Below are positions 1 through 8,886 of a stretch of 64,000 nucleotides of DNA, piece after piece. Source of the DNA: Hyphococcus sp. (GTDB taxonomy: Bacteria > Pseudomonadota > Alphaproteobacteria > Caulobacterales > Parvularculaceae); NCBI GenBank assembly GCA_028284345.1, contig JANQRY010000003.1, positions 372,001 to 436,000 on the forward strand, written 5' to 3'. The position numbers and the translations under genes are program-made. Within the stretch, counting starts at the first letter, position 1, and every line of letters begins with the position of its first letter. The notes under the pieces were generated by a model that was not told where the DNA came from, did no database searches, and saw only the letters and a list, made by a program, of their open reading frames with translations.

Positions 1-730
1 CCGAAATGTCCTTGACGCCAAAGCGCCTCTTGAAGGCCGATTCGGCGAGATCGCCGGCCACGGACGCCGCCCCGAGAAGACCCCCCGCGAGCAGGAACGC
101 CGCCGCCGCCCCGGCTCCGAACAGGGCGTAGGCCGCTGCGGCGCCCACCAGCGCGCCGCCGGCGACGCCGCCGCCAATGCCGGCCCAGGTCTTTGACGGC
201 GACAGCGCATGAGAGATTTTCGGCCCCCCGATCAGCTTGCCGAAAATGAAGGCGCCGGTGTCCGCCGCCCAGACCGTCGCGAAGATGAGGACCGTCAGCG
301 CCTGGCCGTAGGCCGGATCAAAGCGCAGCCAGATCAGCGCCGCCGACGGGGCGATGATGTAGGGCGCGGCGACGGCCGGCCAGAGCGTAAAGCCGCCAAT
401 GGGAAGGAGGCTGGCCGCGCCGGCAAGCGCCGCGGCGGCAAGCGCCCATTCATAAGATCCGACGCTGGCGAGAATGAGCGTCGCCGCGGCGCCGACGCTC
501 AGCGCGTAAAACCGCCAGGAATAGGCCCGCCCCTCGACCATGCGCGTCCACTCAAACACCATGAGCATCGCCACGAACGCGACCATCGCCGTAAAGACGC
601 GCCCGCCCGCAACAACGCCGGCGATCGCCACGGGGATCATGCAAATGGCGGAGATAATCCGTAAGCGGAGGGCGCGGCGAACTTCGGCGCTGCCTTCCGC
701 CGTTGAGTTTTCAATCGCGGGGGCCGGCAT
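1..730 (-). CDS. cdsA: Phosphatidate cytidylyltransferase (3' end outside window)
   Basis: Makes CDP-diacylglycerol from phosphatidic acid and CTP at the inner membrane, the entry point to phospholipid synthesis. About 243 residues are visible, starting at an ATG that overlaps the uppS stop in an ATGA arrangement. The chain is a series of Ala/Val/Leu-rich membrane segments. Near the window edge it carries the family signature (residues about 230-243: ESAFKRRFGVKDIS), which fits the S-x-x-KR-x4-KD pattern of CdsA. The C-terminus is cut off by the window edge. It follows uppS as in most proteobacteria (frr-uppS-cdsA). The family call rests on the signature, the membrane character and the gene order. 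Confidence 0.93.
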   Translation of the reverse strand, partial: MPAPAIENSTAEGSAEVRRALRLRIISAICMIPVAIAGVVAGGRVFTAMVAFVAMLMVFEWTRMVEGRAYSWRFYALSVGAAATLILASVGSYEWALAAAALAGAASLLPIGGFTLWPAVAAPYIIAPSAALIWLRFDPAYGQALTVLIFATVWAADTGAFIFGKLIGGPKISHALSPSKTWAGIGGGVAGGALVGAAAAYALFGAGAAAAFLLAGGLLGAASVAGDLAESAFKRRFGVKDIS

Positions 731-1485
731 CAGGCGTCGCCGACGCCGCCATAGCGCCGTTCGCGCGCCTTATATTCTGCGATTGCGTCGGCAAATGCGT
801 CAGCGTCGAAATCCGGCCACAGCACGTCCGCGAAGACGTATTCAGCATAGGCCGCCTGCCAGTTGAGAAAATTCGACGTGCGCCGTTCGCCGCTGGTGCG
901 AATAACGAGATCGGGATCGGGAGCGCCCGCCGTGTCGAGAAAACGACTGAAGGTCGCCTCGTCGATGTCGTCGGCCTCGATGTCGCCGCGCTTGACTGCA
1001 TCCGCCGCCGCGCGCACGGCCCGGACGAGTTCGTCGCGCCCGCCATAGTTAAACGCAATCTGCAACGTGTATGTCGTGTTGTTTTCAGTTTCCCGCTCGG
1101 CGCGGCGCACCAGCGTTTTCAAATCCGCGGTGAGATTGTCCTTGTCGCCAATGACCCGCACCCTGACGCCTTCTTTCCTCAGGCGCGGCAGGTCGTCGAC
1201 GATGAACTGTTTGAGGAGCCCCATCAGATCGCGTACTTCGCCCGCCGGGCGGCGCCAGTTTTCCGTCGAGAAGGAATAAAGGGTCAGATATTCGACGCCG
1301 AGATCGCGGGCCGCTTCGACGGCGCGGCGCGCCGCCGCGACGCCTTCGCGATGGCCGGCCGTGCGTTCAAGGCCGCGGGCCTTCGCCCATCGGCCATTGC
1401 CGTCCATGATGATCGCCACATGGCGCGGGGCCGCGCCGCCGCCGCTTGCGGGCGCAATATGCGCGGATTTTTCTGCAGCCTTCAT
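730..1485 (-). CDS. uppS: Isoprenyl transferase (undecaprenyl diphosphate synthase)
   Basis: Cis-prenyltransferase that elongates farnesyl diphosphate with isopentenyl diphosphate to undecaprenyl diphosphate, the lipid carrier for peptidoglycan and surface polysaccharides; cytoplasmic and membrane-associated. The 251-aa length is typical. Visible motifs are [14 protein letters not shown] near residue 25 (catalytic Asp and diphosphate binding), the HREG turn, [12 protein letters not shown] in the middle, and the C-terminal [14 protein letters not shown] segment. It lies 53 bp downstream of frr and overlaps cdsA by ATGA, so frr-uppS-cdsA are probably co-transcribed. The N-terminus is about 20 residues longer than the conserved core and Ala-rich, so a later start is possible. 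Confidence 0.96.
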   Translation of the reverse strand: MKAAEKSAHIAPASGGGAAPRHVAIIMDGNGRWAKARGLERTAGHREGVAAARRAVEAARDLGVEYLTLYSFSTENWRRPAGEVRDLMGLLKQFIVDDLPRLRKEGVRVRVIGDKDNLTADLKTLVRRAERETENNTTYTLQIAFNYGGRDELVRAVRAAADAVKRGDIEADDIDEATFSRFLDTAGAPDPDLVIRTSGERRTSNFLNWQAAYAEYVFADVLWPDFDADAFADAIAEYKARERRYGGVGDA

Positions 1486-1538
1486 TATCGCATCATACTA
1501 CACGCAGGCCCGGCGCCGGCGATTAATCACGGCGGGCG

Positions 1539-2087
1539 TCAAACCTGCATGATCTCCTCTTCCTTGGCGGCGAGCGCTTCATCGACCTTTTTCACATATT
1601 CGTCGGTGAGTTTCTGCACTTCGTCATGGAGGCGTTTTTGTTCGTCTTCCCCGCCCTCAGCCGTTTTCGCCTGGGTCATGCCGTCATGGCGCACATTGCG
1701 GACCGCCACGCGAGCCTGTTCGGCGTATTTCGCTGCGACTTTGGCGAGTTCGGCGCGCCGCTCTTCCGTCAGCGGCGGGATCGGTATGCGGATATTCTGC
1801 CCGTCGACCACCGGATTGATGCCAAGGCCGGATTCGCGAATCGCTTTTTCCGTCGCCGCGATGAGCCCCTTGTCCCAGATCTGAATCGAGATCATGCGCG
1901 GCTCGGGGATGGAGATCGTGCCCACCTGGTTCATGGGCATTTTCGAGCCGTAGGCGTCGACGTCGATCGGCTCGACGAGGCTCGCCGTCGCCCGCCCCGT
2001 GCGCAGGCCGCCGAATTCCGACTTCAGCGCCGTAATCGCGCCGTCCATGCGCTTTTTGAGGTCTTTGAGGTCCACCCCGCTGCTCAT
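1539..2087 (-). CDS. frr: Ribosome recycling factor
   Basis: Splits post-termination ribosomes together with EF-G. The 182 aa are close to the usual 185. The N-terminal [20 protein letters not shown] segment and the C-terminal helix [20 protein letters not shown] are characteristic of the long three-helix bundle, and the [20 protein letters not shown] region of the small domain is conserved. An AGGAG site lies about 9 bp before the ATG. It sits 67 bp downstream of pyrH in the conserved order pyrH-frr-uppS-cdsA. Confidence 0.97.
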   Translation of the reverse strand: MSSGVDLKDLKKRMDGAITALKSEFGGLRTGRATASLVEPIDVDAYGSKMPMNQVGTISIPEPRMISIQIWDKGLIAATEKAIRESGLGINPVVDGQNIRIPIPPLTEERRAELAKVAAKYAEQARVAVRNVRHDGMTQAKTAEGGEDEQKRLHDEVQKLTDEYVKKVDEALAAKEEEIMQV

Positions 2088-2154
2088 CGGTCTATTCTCC
2101 TGAATTAGTTCGCCTTTTCCCCGAATAATACGCCGGAATTCGGGCGAAAAGGGG

Positions 2155-2901
2155 TTAGCGGTCGGAAATGATCGTCGAAGGGCCGGAACCGGTCAACGCG
2201 CCAACGACGCCGCCGGCCGCGCCGATGGGAAAGACGACAATCGGAATGCCGCTTTCCCGGGTGAGCGAGATCGCCGCCTGGTCCATGACCTTGAGGTCCC
2301 GCATCAGCACCTCATGATAGGTCAGCGTGTCGAAGCGCTCCGCTTTCGGATCTTTCTTCGGATCGGCCGAATAGACGCCGTCGACCTGGGTTCCTTTCAA
2401 AAGCGCATCGCATCCCATTTCCGCCGACCGCAGGGCGGCGGCCGTGTCGGTGGTGAAAAACGGGTTGCCGGTGCCGGCGGCAAAAATCACCACCCGGTTC
2501 TTTTCCATGTGGCGCAGGGCGCGGCGACGGATATAGGGCTCGCAAATCGCCGTCATTTCGATGGCCGAAAGAACGCGGGTGTAAAGCCCGATTTTCTCCA
2601 GCGCGTTCTGCATGGCGAGAGCGTTCATCACCGTCGCCAACATGCCCATATAGTCGGCGCTCGCCCGCTCCATGCCCTGCGCCGCCGGCGACATGCCGCG
2701 GAAAATATTGCCGCCGCCGATGACGAGGGAGATTTCAACGCCAAGCTCCTTGGCGTCCTTAACCTCGCCGGCGATGCGGTCGACCGTATCGTTGTCGATG
2801 CCGTAGGTCCCCGGCCCCATCAGCGCCTCGCCGGAAATTTTCAACAGGACGCGCTTGTAGCGGGACGCGGTGGCGGCGGAGGCGGGGCTGGCGTCGGTCA
2901 T
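2155..2901 (-). CDS. pyrH: UMP kinase
   Basis: Phosphorylates UMP to UDP with ATP (amino-acid-kinase fold, hexameric, usually GTP-activated and UTP-inhibited); cytosolic pyrimidine pathway. The 248 aa carry the family blocks: [13 protein letters not shown] near residue 15, [10 protein letters not shown] near 60, the [19 protein letters not shown] stretch in the middle and [15 protein letters not shown] near 170. A GGAG lies upstream of the ATG. The first dozen residues are Ala/Ser-rich and may be a non-conserved tail. A strong terminator between tsf and this gene suggests that pyrH has its own promoter or depends on read-through. Confidence 0.97.
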   Translation of the reverse strand: MTDASPASAATASRYKRVLLKISGEALMGPGTYGIDNDTVDRIAGEVKDAKELGVEISLVIGGGNIFRGMSPAAQGMERASADYMGMLATVMNALAMQNALEKIGLYTRVLSAIEMTAICEPYIRRRALRHMEKNRVVIFAAGTGNPFFTTDTAAALRSAEMGCDALLKGTQVDGVYSADPKKDPKAERFDTLTYHEVLMRDLKVMDQAAISLTRESGIPIVVFPIGAAGGVVGALTGSGPSTIISDR

Positions 2902-2944
2902 GGGTCAGAACTCCGTTGGCGAACGCGCCGAGCCGAAGCGGCGC

Positions 2945-2988
2945 AAAAACGCCGCGGCAGGGGCCCGTTCGCTCCTGTCCGCGGCGTT
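2945..2988 (-). terminator. Rho-independent terminator after tsf
   Basis: Read on the minus strand, a perfect 10-bp stem AACGCCGCGG/CCGCGGCGTT (2979-2988 with 2948-2957) is extended inward by a CAGG/CCTG pairing and followed by a short T run. It lies directly between tsf (ends 3045) and pyrH (starts 2901), so it separates the rpsB-tsf unit from pyrH-frr-uppS-cdsA. Confidence 0.8.
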
Positions 2989-3044
2989 GTTCTAACTGTT
3001 TGATCCGCGCCGTCAAATGGCGCGGCAAAGGGGGCGGCGCGGGC

Positions 3045-3953
3045 CTAGTCGTCCTCTTCCGAGGCTTCGACGCCCTCGCCCAGCTCCAGCCGGGCGAAGC
3101 CGGCGAATTCGATCGGGGCGCCAACGTCTTTCGCGGCGTTTTCGATGACTTTCCCGACTTTCGTCTCGCCGTCGATGACGAAGACCTGCTCAAGCAGCAC
3201 CGATTCCTCGTAGAATTTGCGCAACCGTCCCTCGACCATCTTTTCGATGATGTTTTCCGGCTTGCCGGAGCTTCTGGCCTGATCGGCGAGGATCGTTTTT
3301 TCACGCTCGACCACAGCCGGGTCAAGATCGTCGACGCGGCCCGCAAGCGGGCGCGCGGCCGCCACATGCATGGCGATCTGCTTGCCGAGGGCGGCGAGCT
3401 TGGCTTTGTCGCCGGACGACTTCAGGCCGACAATGACGCCGATCTTGCCGGCGCCGTCGGTGACCATGCCGTGAATATAAGACGCGACGACGCCTTCATC
3501 GACGGTGACGCCCTCGGCCCGGCGCAGGGCCATGTTCTCGCCGATCTGGCCGACCATTTCCGCCACATGGTCGTCAACGGTTTTATCCGTACCCGGATAT
3601 TTCGCCGCCTGCAGCGCGCCAAGGTCGCCATTAACGGCGATTGCGGTCGCAGCAATGTCGCCGACCATTTTCTGGAACAGATCGTTGCGCGCAACGAAGT
3701 CCGTTTCGGAATTCACTTCGACGAGCACGCCGATCGAGCCGGCGCCGTCCGCTTCAACCGACGCGGCGACGAGGCCCTGGGCCGCCGTGCGGCCGGCCTT
3801 CTTGGCCGCCTTTGCGAGCCCCTTTTTGCGCAGCCAGTCGACGGCCTGCTCCATATCGCCGTCTGTTTCATTCAGCGCGGATTTGCAGTCCATCATCCCT
3901 GCGCCGGTTTTCTCGCGCAGTTCCTTGACCATCGCTGCGGTAATTTGAGCCAT
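3045..3953 (-). CDS. tsf: Translation elongation factor Ts
   Basis: Nucleotide-exchange factor that regenerates EF-Tu-GTP. I start it at the ATG giving [20 protein letters not shown], because the family begins here and AGGAG lies 10 bp upstream; an upstream in-frame ATG at 3980 would add nine atypical residues. The 302 aa include the UBA-like N-terminal domain, the TDFVARND motif near residue 80 that contacts EF-Tu, and the repeated core. The C-terminus is acidic. It follows rpsB by 150 bp, with a nested hairpin in the gap, and is followed by a strong terminator. Confidence 0.97.
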   Translation of the reverse strand: MAQITAAMVKELREKTGAGMMDCKSALNETDGDMEQAVDWLRKKGLAKAAKKAGRTAAQGLVAASVEADGAGSIGVLVEVNSETDFVARNDLFQKMVGDIAATAIAVNGDLGALQAAKYPGTDKTVDDHVAEMVGQIGENMALRRAEGVTVDEGVVASYIHGMVTDGAGKIGVIVGLKSSGDKAKLAALGKQIAMHVAAARPLAGRVDDLDPAVVEREKTILADQARSSGKPENIIEKMVEGRLRKFYEESVLLEQVFVIDGETKVGKVIENAAKDVGAPIEFAGFARLELGEGVEASEEDD

Positions 3954-4027
3954 TGTTTGCTTGCTCCTGTCTTCATCCATGCGGCGCGGCGGGCGATCCC
4001 GAAGCGCCAGTTTACGGTGTTTTCAAG

Positions 4028-4087
4028 CCGCCTTCGCCGTCTCGCCGGGGCCTATAGCGGGCGCCGGCGACAGTTTTGCGAAGGCGG
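4028..4087. repeat. Nested inverted repeat between rpsB and tsf
   Basis: Outer arms CCGCCTTCGC (4028-4037) and GCGAAGGCGG (4078-4087) enclose inner arms TCGCCGG (4042-4048) and CCGGCGA (4064-4070). It lies in the transcribed spacer downstream of rpsB and upstream of tsf, with no U-run after it on the minus strand. It could be a processing or attenuation structure that sets the rpsB:tsf ratio. The function is inference. Confidence 0.5.
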
Positions 4088-4103
4088 GCGGGCCTAAAAG
4101 ACG

Positions 4104-4976
4104 TCAGGCGCTGGCCTGTTGCTCGCCCGCCGGTTCGGCCGGGGTTTCGGCGACCGCATCGGCGGCGCCGTCTGCCGCCGGCGCGCTTTCAGCTGACGGC
4201 TCTGCGGGCGGCTGGGCTGGCGTTTCCTCAAGGGCCGGTTCAACCGGCGCCTCTTCGGACGCGCCAAGATCGACGCCAAGGGCCGCCTGCCCCTCGCCGA
4301 TGCCGTCAATCACTGCATCGGCGACGAGGTTGCAGTAAAGAGCGATGGCGCGCGAGGCGTCGTCATTGCCGGGGATGATATAGTCAACATCTTCCGGCGA
4401 ACAATTGGTGTCGACCACGGCGACGACCGGAATGCCGAGTTTTCGCGCTTCCTTGATGGCGATCGCTTCCTTGTTGACGTCGATCACGAACATGAGATCG
4501 GGCAGGCCGCCCATGTCGCGAATGCCGCCGAGGGAGGCTTCGAGTTTTTCGCGCTGGCGCGTGAGGTCGAGCAGTTCTTTCTTGGTGAAGCCAGCACCGC
4601 CGCTTTCGAGTTTTTCTTCAAGGTCCTTGAGGCGGCGGATCGAATCCGAAATCGTTTCCCAGTTGGTGAGCGTGCCGCCGAGCCAGCGCACGTTCATATA
4701 ATATTGCGCGCAACGCTGCGCCGCTTCCGCAACCGGGTTTTGCGCCTGACGCTTGGTGCCGACGAACAGCACGCGGCCGCCGCCAGCGACGACGTCGCGC
4801 ACCTTGACCAGCGCCTGATGCAGCATGGGCACGGTCTGGGAAAGATCGATAATGTGAATGCCGTTGCGATCGCCGAAAATGTAATGCTTCATTTTCGGGT
4901 CCCAGCGGTGGGTCTGGTGACCGAAATGCACGCCAGCTTCGAGTAGCTGGCGCATGGAAAATTCTGGCAGCGCCAT
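4104..4976 (-). CDS. rpsB: 30S ribosomal protein S2
   Basis: Small-subunit ribosomal protein. The family N-terminus [20 protein letters not shown] is present, followed by [23 protein letters not shown], the coiled-coil insertion near residues 100-140, and the [13 protein letters not shown] and [14 protein letters not shown] blocks. At 290 aa it is about 50 residues longer than the E. coli protein because of an Ala/Pro/Glu-rich low-complexity C-terminal tail, a feature often seen in alphaproteobacterial S2. It heads the rpsB-tsf unit and has a good promoter about 100 bp upstream. Confidence 0.98.
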   Translation of the reverse strand: MALPEFSMRQLLEAGVHFGHQTHRWDPKMKHYIFGDRNGIHIIDLSQTVPMLHQALVKVRDVVAGGGRVLFVGTKRQAQNPVAEAAQRCAQYYMNVRWLGGTLTNWETISDSIRRLKDLEEKLESGGAGFTKKELLDLTRQREKLEASLGGIRDMGGLPDLMFVIDVNKEAIAIKEARKLGIPVVAVVDTNCSPEDVDYIIPGNDDASRAIALYCNLVADAVIDGIGEGQAALGVDLGASEEAPVEPALEETPAQPPAEPSAESAPAADGAADAVAETPAEPAGEQQASA

Positions 4977-5077
4977 CTGTTGCTCCTGTTCGTTTTACCG
5001 CCGCGACGCCGATTAACCGGATGGAGCAAAACCCCGACCGGCCACGAAAGGATGGCCTCGCGTGAGAGATGGCGCGC

Positions 5078-5106
5078 CCTATACGCGGGCTTTAGCCGCT
5101 TTGCAA
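5078..5106 (-). promoter_or_regulatory. Sigma70-type promoter of rpsB
   Basis: On the minus strand, TTGCAA (5101-5106) and TATAGG (5078-5083) are separated by exactly 17 bp. Transcription would start near 5071 and give a leader of about 95 nt before rpsB. The leader contains an imperfect GGCC-flanked stem that could be a site for S2 feedback, but I cannot show that. Confidence 0.65.
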
Positions 5107-5156
5107 CTGCGCGGAACGGCGGCGGAGCGTGCGAAATCGGAGCTTAAACCGGTTCC

Positions 5157-8100
5157 TTAAACCAGTTCGACATCGGCGACGCCCTCAACCCCTTTGAGGG
5201 CCCCGCGCATGGCCGGGGTGCAGGCGGCCGGCTCCGGCAGGGTGATTTCGACGTCCCGCCCCTTTTCGCCGACCCGCATGGCGATAATGACGTCGCCCCG
5301 CTCGCGCGCGCTCGCCGGTTTGACGGCGGCGAGGCGCCGGCGCACCCCCTCAAGGGCCCGCTCGGACGTGATCGAAATCCGCAGCTGCGAAACGGCGGCG
5401 GCGGCGGCGAGATCGAGGCTCTTGATCCCGTTGCACGTAAATCGGATGTCGCCATCCCCATCGCGGTCCTCCGCGGCGACGTCGGCGAGGATCAGGGTTC
5501 CCGCTTCAAGAAGGTCATCGGCCGCTTTGAGCACCTCCTGAAAGATGGTGATTTCATATTCGCCCGCAGCATCGGAAAGCTCGACCCAGGCGAACGGCTT
5601 GCCGGTTTTCGACCGGCGCCGGCGCACGGCGCGAATGACGCCCGCCATCTTGAAGGCGTAGCCGCCGGCTTTCGCTCGCTCGACGGCGTCCGCGTAATTG
5701 GTCACGCGCATGCGCGCGAGCTCGCGCTCATAATCGTCAAGGGGATGGCCGGAGAAATAAAACCCGATCGCGGCGCGTTCATCGTCAAGACGGGCGAGCG
5801 CCGTTTCGTCTTCAACGGCTGGCAATCGCGGTTTATCGAGCGCCGGCGCCGCATCGAGGGCGAAAAGCGCACCCTGGTCGCTGGTGCGTTCTTCGGCCGC
5901 CTGCGCCGAATAGCGGATCATGAGATCGGCCGCGGCAAAGGCCTGGCCCCGCGATGCGCACAGCCCGTCAAGGGCGCCAGCGCGGGCCAGATTTTCGAGC
6001 GCGCGCTTGCCCACGGATTTCAGATCGACCCGCTCGGCGAAATCAAAAACATCCGCAAACGGTCCGTTGGCGGCGCGCTCATCGGCGATCAGCGTCATCG
6101 CCGCCTCGCCCACATTCTTCACCGCCGAAAGCGCATAAACGACGGCGCCGTCCTCGACCGTAAAGTCGCTTGCGGAAATGTTGACATGGGGCGCCTTTAC
6201 CTCAACGCCCGCCCGGCGGGCTTCTTTGAGGAAAATCGCGAGCTTGTCCGTATTGGCGCGATCGAGCGACATGGACGCGGCCAGAAACTCCGCCGGATAA
6301 TTGGCTTTGAGCCAGGCCGTTTGATAGGCGATCAGGGCGTAGGCGGCGGCGTGGGATTTGTTGAACCCGTAGCCGGCGAATTTCTGGACAAGGTCGAAGA
6401 TCGACGACGCTTTCTTTTTGTCGACGCCCTTTTCCGCCGCGCCCTCAACGAAGCGGGCGCGCTGCTTGTCCATCTCCGCTTTCTTCTTCTTGCCCATGGC
6501 GCGGCGCAGGAGATCGGCCTCGCCCAGGGAATAGCCGGAGAGGATCTGGGCGATCTGCATCACCTGTTCCTGATAGATGATGACGCCGTAGGTCTCTTTC
6601 AGCACGTCTTCGAGGAGCGGATGCAGATAGTCCGGGTCCTGATCGCCCTGCTTGCGCTCAATATAGGTCGGGATGTTCTCCATAGGCCCCGGCCGGTAGA
6701 GCGAGACAAGGGCGATAATGTCTTCCAGCGTATCGGGCTTCATGGAGCGCAGGACCGCGCGCATGCCGGCGCTTTCAAGCTGGAAGACGCCGGTCGCCGC
6801 GCCCTCGCCCAGCATGTCGTAGGTCGGCCGGTCGTCGAGGGGGAGCGCGGCCATATCGACCTCGACGCCGCGCCGTTTGATCAGCGCCACGGCCCGGTCG
6901 ATAACGGTGAGCGTTTTCAGGCCGAGAAAATCGAATTTGACGAGCCCCGCGGGCTCGACCCATTTCATGTTGAACTGGGTCGCCGGCATGTCGGAGCGCG
7001 GATCGCGGTAAAGCGGCACCAGCTCGTCAAGGGGCCGGTCGCCGATGACGACGCCCGCCGCATGGGTTGAGGCGTGGCGATAAAGCCCTTCAAGACGCAA
7101 CGCTTTTTCGATGAGCGCCGCCACGGCGCTGTCGCTGTCGCGCTGTTCCTTAAGGCGCGGCTCGCTTTCGAGCGCCTCAGCCAGCGTGACCGGATTGGCC
7201 GGGTTGTTGGGCACCAGCTTGCAGATGCGGTCGACCTGCATAAAGGGCATGTTGAGGACGCGGCCCACATCGCGAAGAACGGCCCGGGCCTGCAGCTTGC
7301 CGAAGGTGATGATCTGCGCCACGCGGTCGCGGCCGTAGCGCTCCTGCACGTACCGGATCACCTCGTCGCGCCGGTCCTGACAGAAATCGATATCGAAGTC
7401 GGGCATCGAGACCCGTTCGGGATTGAGAAACCGCTCGAACAGCAAACCGAAGCGCAACGGATCGAGATCGGTGATGGTGAGCGCCCAGGCGACGACCGAG
7501 CCGGCGCCGGATCCGCGCCCCGGCCCCACCGGAATGCCCTCTCCCTTCGTCCATTTGATGAAGTCGGAAACGATCAGGAAGTAGCCGGGAAAGCCCATGC
7601 CGTTGATGATGTCGAGTTCGACCTTGAGGCGCGACCAGTAGTCTTCTTCCGGCGCGGCAAGGTCGATATCGGCGAGCCGGGCCTTGAGGCCCTCCCGCGC
7701 CTGGCGCTCCAATTCCGCCCGCTCGGCCTCGACCGCTTCCGCGCCGTCGGCGCCGGTAAAACTCGGCAGGATCGGATCATGAAAGCGCGGCCGGTAGGCG
7801 CAGCGGCGGGCGATCTCCACCGTGTTTTCAATCGCTTCGGGCAGATCTGCGAACAGCGCCGTCATTTCCGCCGCGCTCTTGAAATAATGATCGGGCGTCG
7901 CCTTGCGGCGGTCGTCCTGATGCACGTAAGCGCCCTCGGCGATGCAGAGCAGCGCGTCATGGGCCTCATAATCTTCCGGGGACGGAAAGAATGGCTCGTT
8001 CGTCGCGACGATGGGCAATTCCAGATCATAGGCGAGATCGAGAAGCCCGCCTTCGACGCTTTCCCCGGCGCGCGCCGGATGACGCTGTAGTTCCACATAA

Positions 8101-8612
8101 AGCCGGTCCGGAAACAGCGCGTTCAATCGTTCGAGCGTTTTGCGCGCTTCCGCGTCGCGCCCCTTGCGCAGGAGAGCGTCGAGCGGGCCGTCATAGCCGC
8201 CGGTGAGACAGATGAGCCCGTCAGTCGCGCCGTCGAGATTCGACAGCGACGCGCAAACGCTGTCCTCGGCGGCGGAGGCGAGAAAGGCGGCGCTGGTCAG
8301 CTTCAGGAGGTTGCGATAGCCGGCCTCATTCTGGGCGAGGAGGACGAGCGACGGATGGCGCTCGCCGCGACTAAGGGGCAAGTCGAAATCGCCGCCGGCG
8401 AAGGCCTGATGAATGCCGATGATCGGCTGCACGCCGGCGCCGGCGAGGCTCGTTGAGACCTCCAGCGCGCCATAAAGATTGTTGGTGTCGGTGACGGCCA
8501 CCGCCGGCATCCCGGCCCGCCGGCACAGCGCACCGAGCTTTTCAACCCGGATCGCGCCCTCGGAAAGGGAATAGGCCGAATGAAGATGGAGGTGGATAAA
8601 TTGCGCGGCCAT
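5157..8612 (-). CDS. dnaE: DNA polymerase III alpha subunit (replicative polymerase)
   Basis: Catalytic subunit of the chromosomal replicase. The 1151 aa run in DnaE1 order: PHP domain at the N-terminus (FIHLHLHSAYSLSEG, residues 6-20), palm with the catalytic acidic motif PDFDIDFCQ at about residues 403-411, fingers with SAGMRAVLRSMKPD and LYRPGPM, a helix-hairpin-helix region with GYGFNKSHAAAYA, and a C-terminal OB fold (GVIRAVRRRRSKTGKPFAWVEL). Length and architecture fit the essential DnaE1 rather than error-prone DnaE2/ImuC. It lies 29 bp downstream of a 31-codon LexA-controlled peptide gene on the same strand, so part of its transcription may be SOS-inducible. Confidence 0.98.
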   Translation of the reverse strand: MAAQFIHLHLHSAYSLSEGAIRVEKLGALCRRAGMPAVAVTDTNNLYGALEVSTSLAGAGVQPIIGIHQAFAGGDFDLPLSRGERHPSLVLLAQNEAGYRNLLKLTSAAFLASAAEDSVCASLSNLDGATDGLICLTGGYDGPLDALLRKGRDAEARKTLERLNALFPDRLYVELQRHPARAGESVEGGLLDLAYDLELPIVATNEPFFPSPEDYEAHDALLCIAEGAYVHQDDRRKATPDHYFKSAAEMTALFADLPEAIENTVEIARRCAYRPRFHDPILPSFTGADGAEAVEAERAELERQAREGLKARLADIDLAAPEEDYWSRLKVELDIINGMGFPGYFLIVSDFIKWTKGEGIPVGPGRGSGAGSVVAWALTITDLDPLRFGLLFERFLNPERVSMPDFDIDFCQDRRDEVIRYVQERYGRDRVAQIITFGKLQARAVLRDVGRVLNMPFMQVDRICKLVPNNPANPVTLAEALESEPRLKEQRDSDSAVAALIEKALRLEGLYRHASTHAAGVVIGDRPLDELVPLYRDPRSDMPATQFNMKWVEPAGLVKFDFLGLKTLTVIDRAVALIKRRGVEVDMAALPLDDRPTYDMLGEGAATGVFQLESAGMRAVLRSMKPDTLEDIIALVSLYRPGPMENIPTYIERKQGDQDPDYLHPLLEDVLKETYGVIIYQEQVMQIAQILSGYSLGEADLLRRAMGKKKKAEMDKQRARFVEGAAEKGVDKKKASSIFDLVQKFAGYGFNKSHAAAYALIAYQTAWLKANYPAEFLAASMSLDRANTDKLAIFLKEARRAGVEVKAPHVNISASDFTVEDGAVVYALSAVKNVGEAAMTLIADERAANGPFADVFDFAERVDLKSVGKRALENLARAGALDGLCASRGQAFAAADLMIRYSAQAAEERTSDQGALFALDAAPALDKPRLPAVEDETALARLDDERAAIGFYFSGHPLDDYERELARMRVTNYADAVERAKAGGYAFKMAGVIRAVRRRRSKTGKPFAWVELSDAAGEYEITIFQEVLKAADDLLEAGTLILADVAAEDRDGDGDIRFTCNGIKSLDLAAAAAVSQLRISITSERALEGVRRRLAAVKPASARERGDVIIAMRVGEKGRDVEITLPEPAACTPAMRGALKGVEGVADVELV

Positions 8613-8641
8613 CGGCGCTCGCCTTCCCGAGAATGAACTTT

Positions 8642-8737
8642 CTACGCGCCGAGCAACATTCCCCAGAATTGCGCCGCGCCGATCACCGTCAGAAGTACGC
8701 CGAGTCCGACGACGTCACGCAAGGTTTCGTTTTCCAT
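8642..8737 (-). CDS. 31-aa single-pass membrane peptide, probable SidA-like SOS division inhibitor
   Basis: ATG to TAG, 31 codons. The peptide begins MENETLRDVV, followed by a continuous hydrophobic stretch (GLGVLLTVIGAAQFWGMLLG, residues 11-30), so it is one membrane helix with a short charged N-terminus. A GAGAGAA purine run lies 6-7 bp before the ATG. Its promoter has a GTTC-N7-GTTC LexA-type box across the -10. It is 29 bp upstream of dnaE on the same strand. In Caulobacter crescentus the SOS-induced 29-aa inner-membrane peptide SidA, which blocks division through FtsW, is as far as I recall encoded next to dnaE. Size, topology, regulation and location all match. Sequence homology was not tested, so the symbol is withheld. 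Confidence 0.72.
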   Translation of the reverse strand: MENETLRDVVGLGVLLTVIGAAQFWGMLLGA

Positions 8738-8767
8738 AAGGTTTCTCTCGTTTTGCTGCTGCGCTCT

Positions 8768-8782
8768 GTTCGTCTTTTGTTC
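8768..8782 (-). promoter_or_regulatory. LexA (SOS) box, GTTC-N7-GTTC type
   Basis: Perfect alphaproteobacterial-type direct repeat: GTTC at 8768-8771 and GTTC at 8779-8782 with seven bases between (GAAC-N7-GAAC on the transcribed strand). It overlaps the -10 hexamer and start region of the promoter for the 31-aa peptide, the usual geometry for LexA repression. A third GAAC lies 14 bp upstream on the minus strand. Confidence 0.85.
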
Positions 8783-8809
8783 TATATTCCCCTTTTGTTC
8801 TTTTGTCCA
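8781..8809 (-). promoter_or_regulatory. Promoter of the 31-aa peptide (and possibly dnaE)
   Basis: On the minus strand, TGGACA (8804-8809) and TATAGA (8781-8786) are separated by 17 bp. Transcription would start near 8774, inside the LexA box, giving a leader of about 36 nt. Just upstream is the imperfect palindrome at 8811-8831 (TAAATTCCGC/GCGGAAATTTA), a possible second operator or the end of the MAPEG transcript. Confidence 0.75.
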
Positions 8810-8886
8810 GTAAATTCCGCGCGGAAATTTATCGCCGCGGCGCTAAGCCGGCGTTCAGCAAGGTGCGAGACGGCGCGGGGTCGCGC

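Noticed and set aside
5745-7070. A 441-codon open frame on the plus strand
   Set aside because: It lies entirely antisense to dnaE and has no family features. In this GC-rich, codon-biased DNA long antisense frames are expected.
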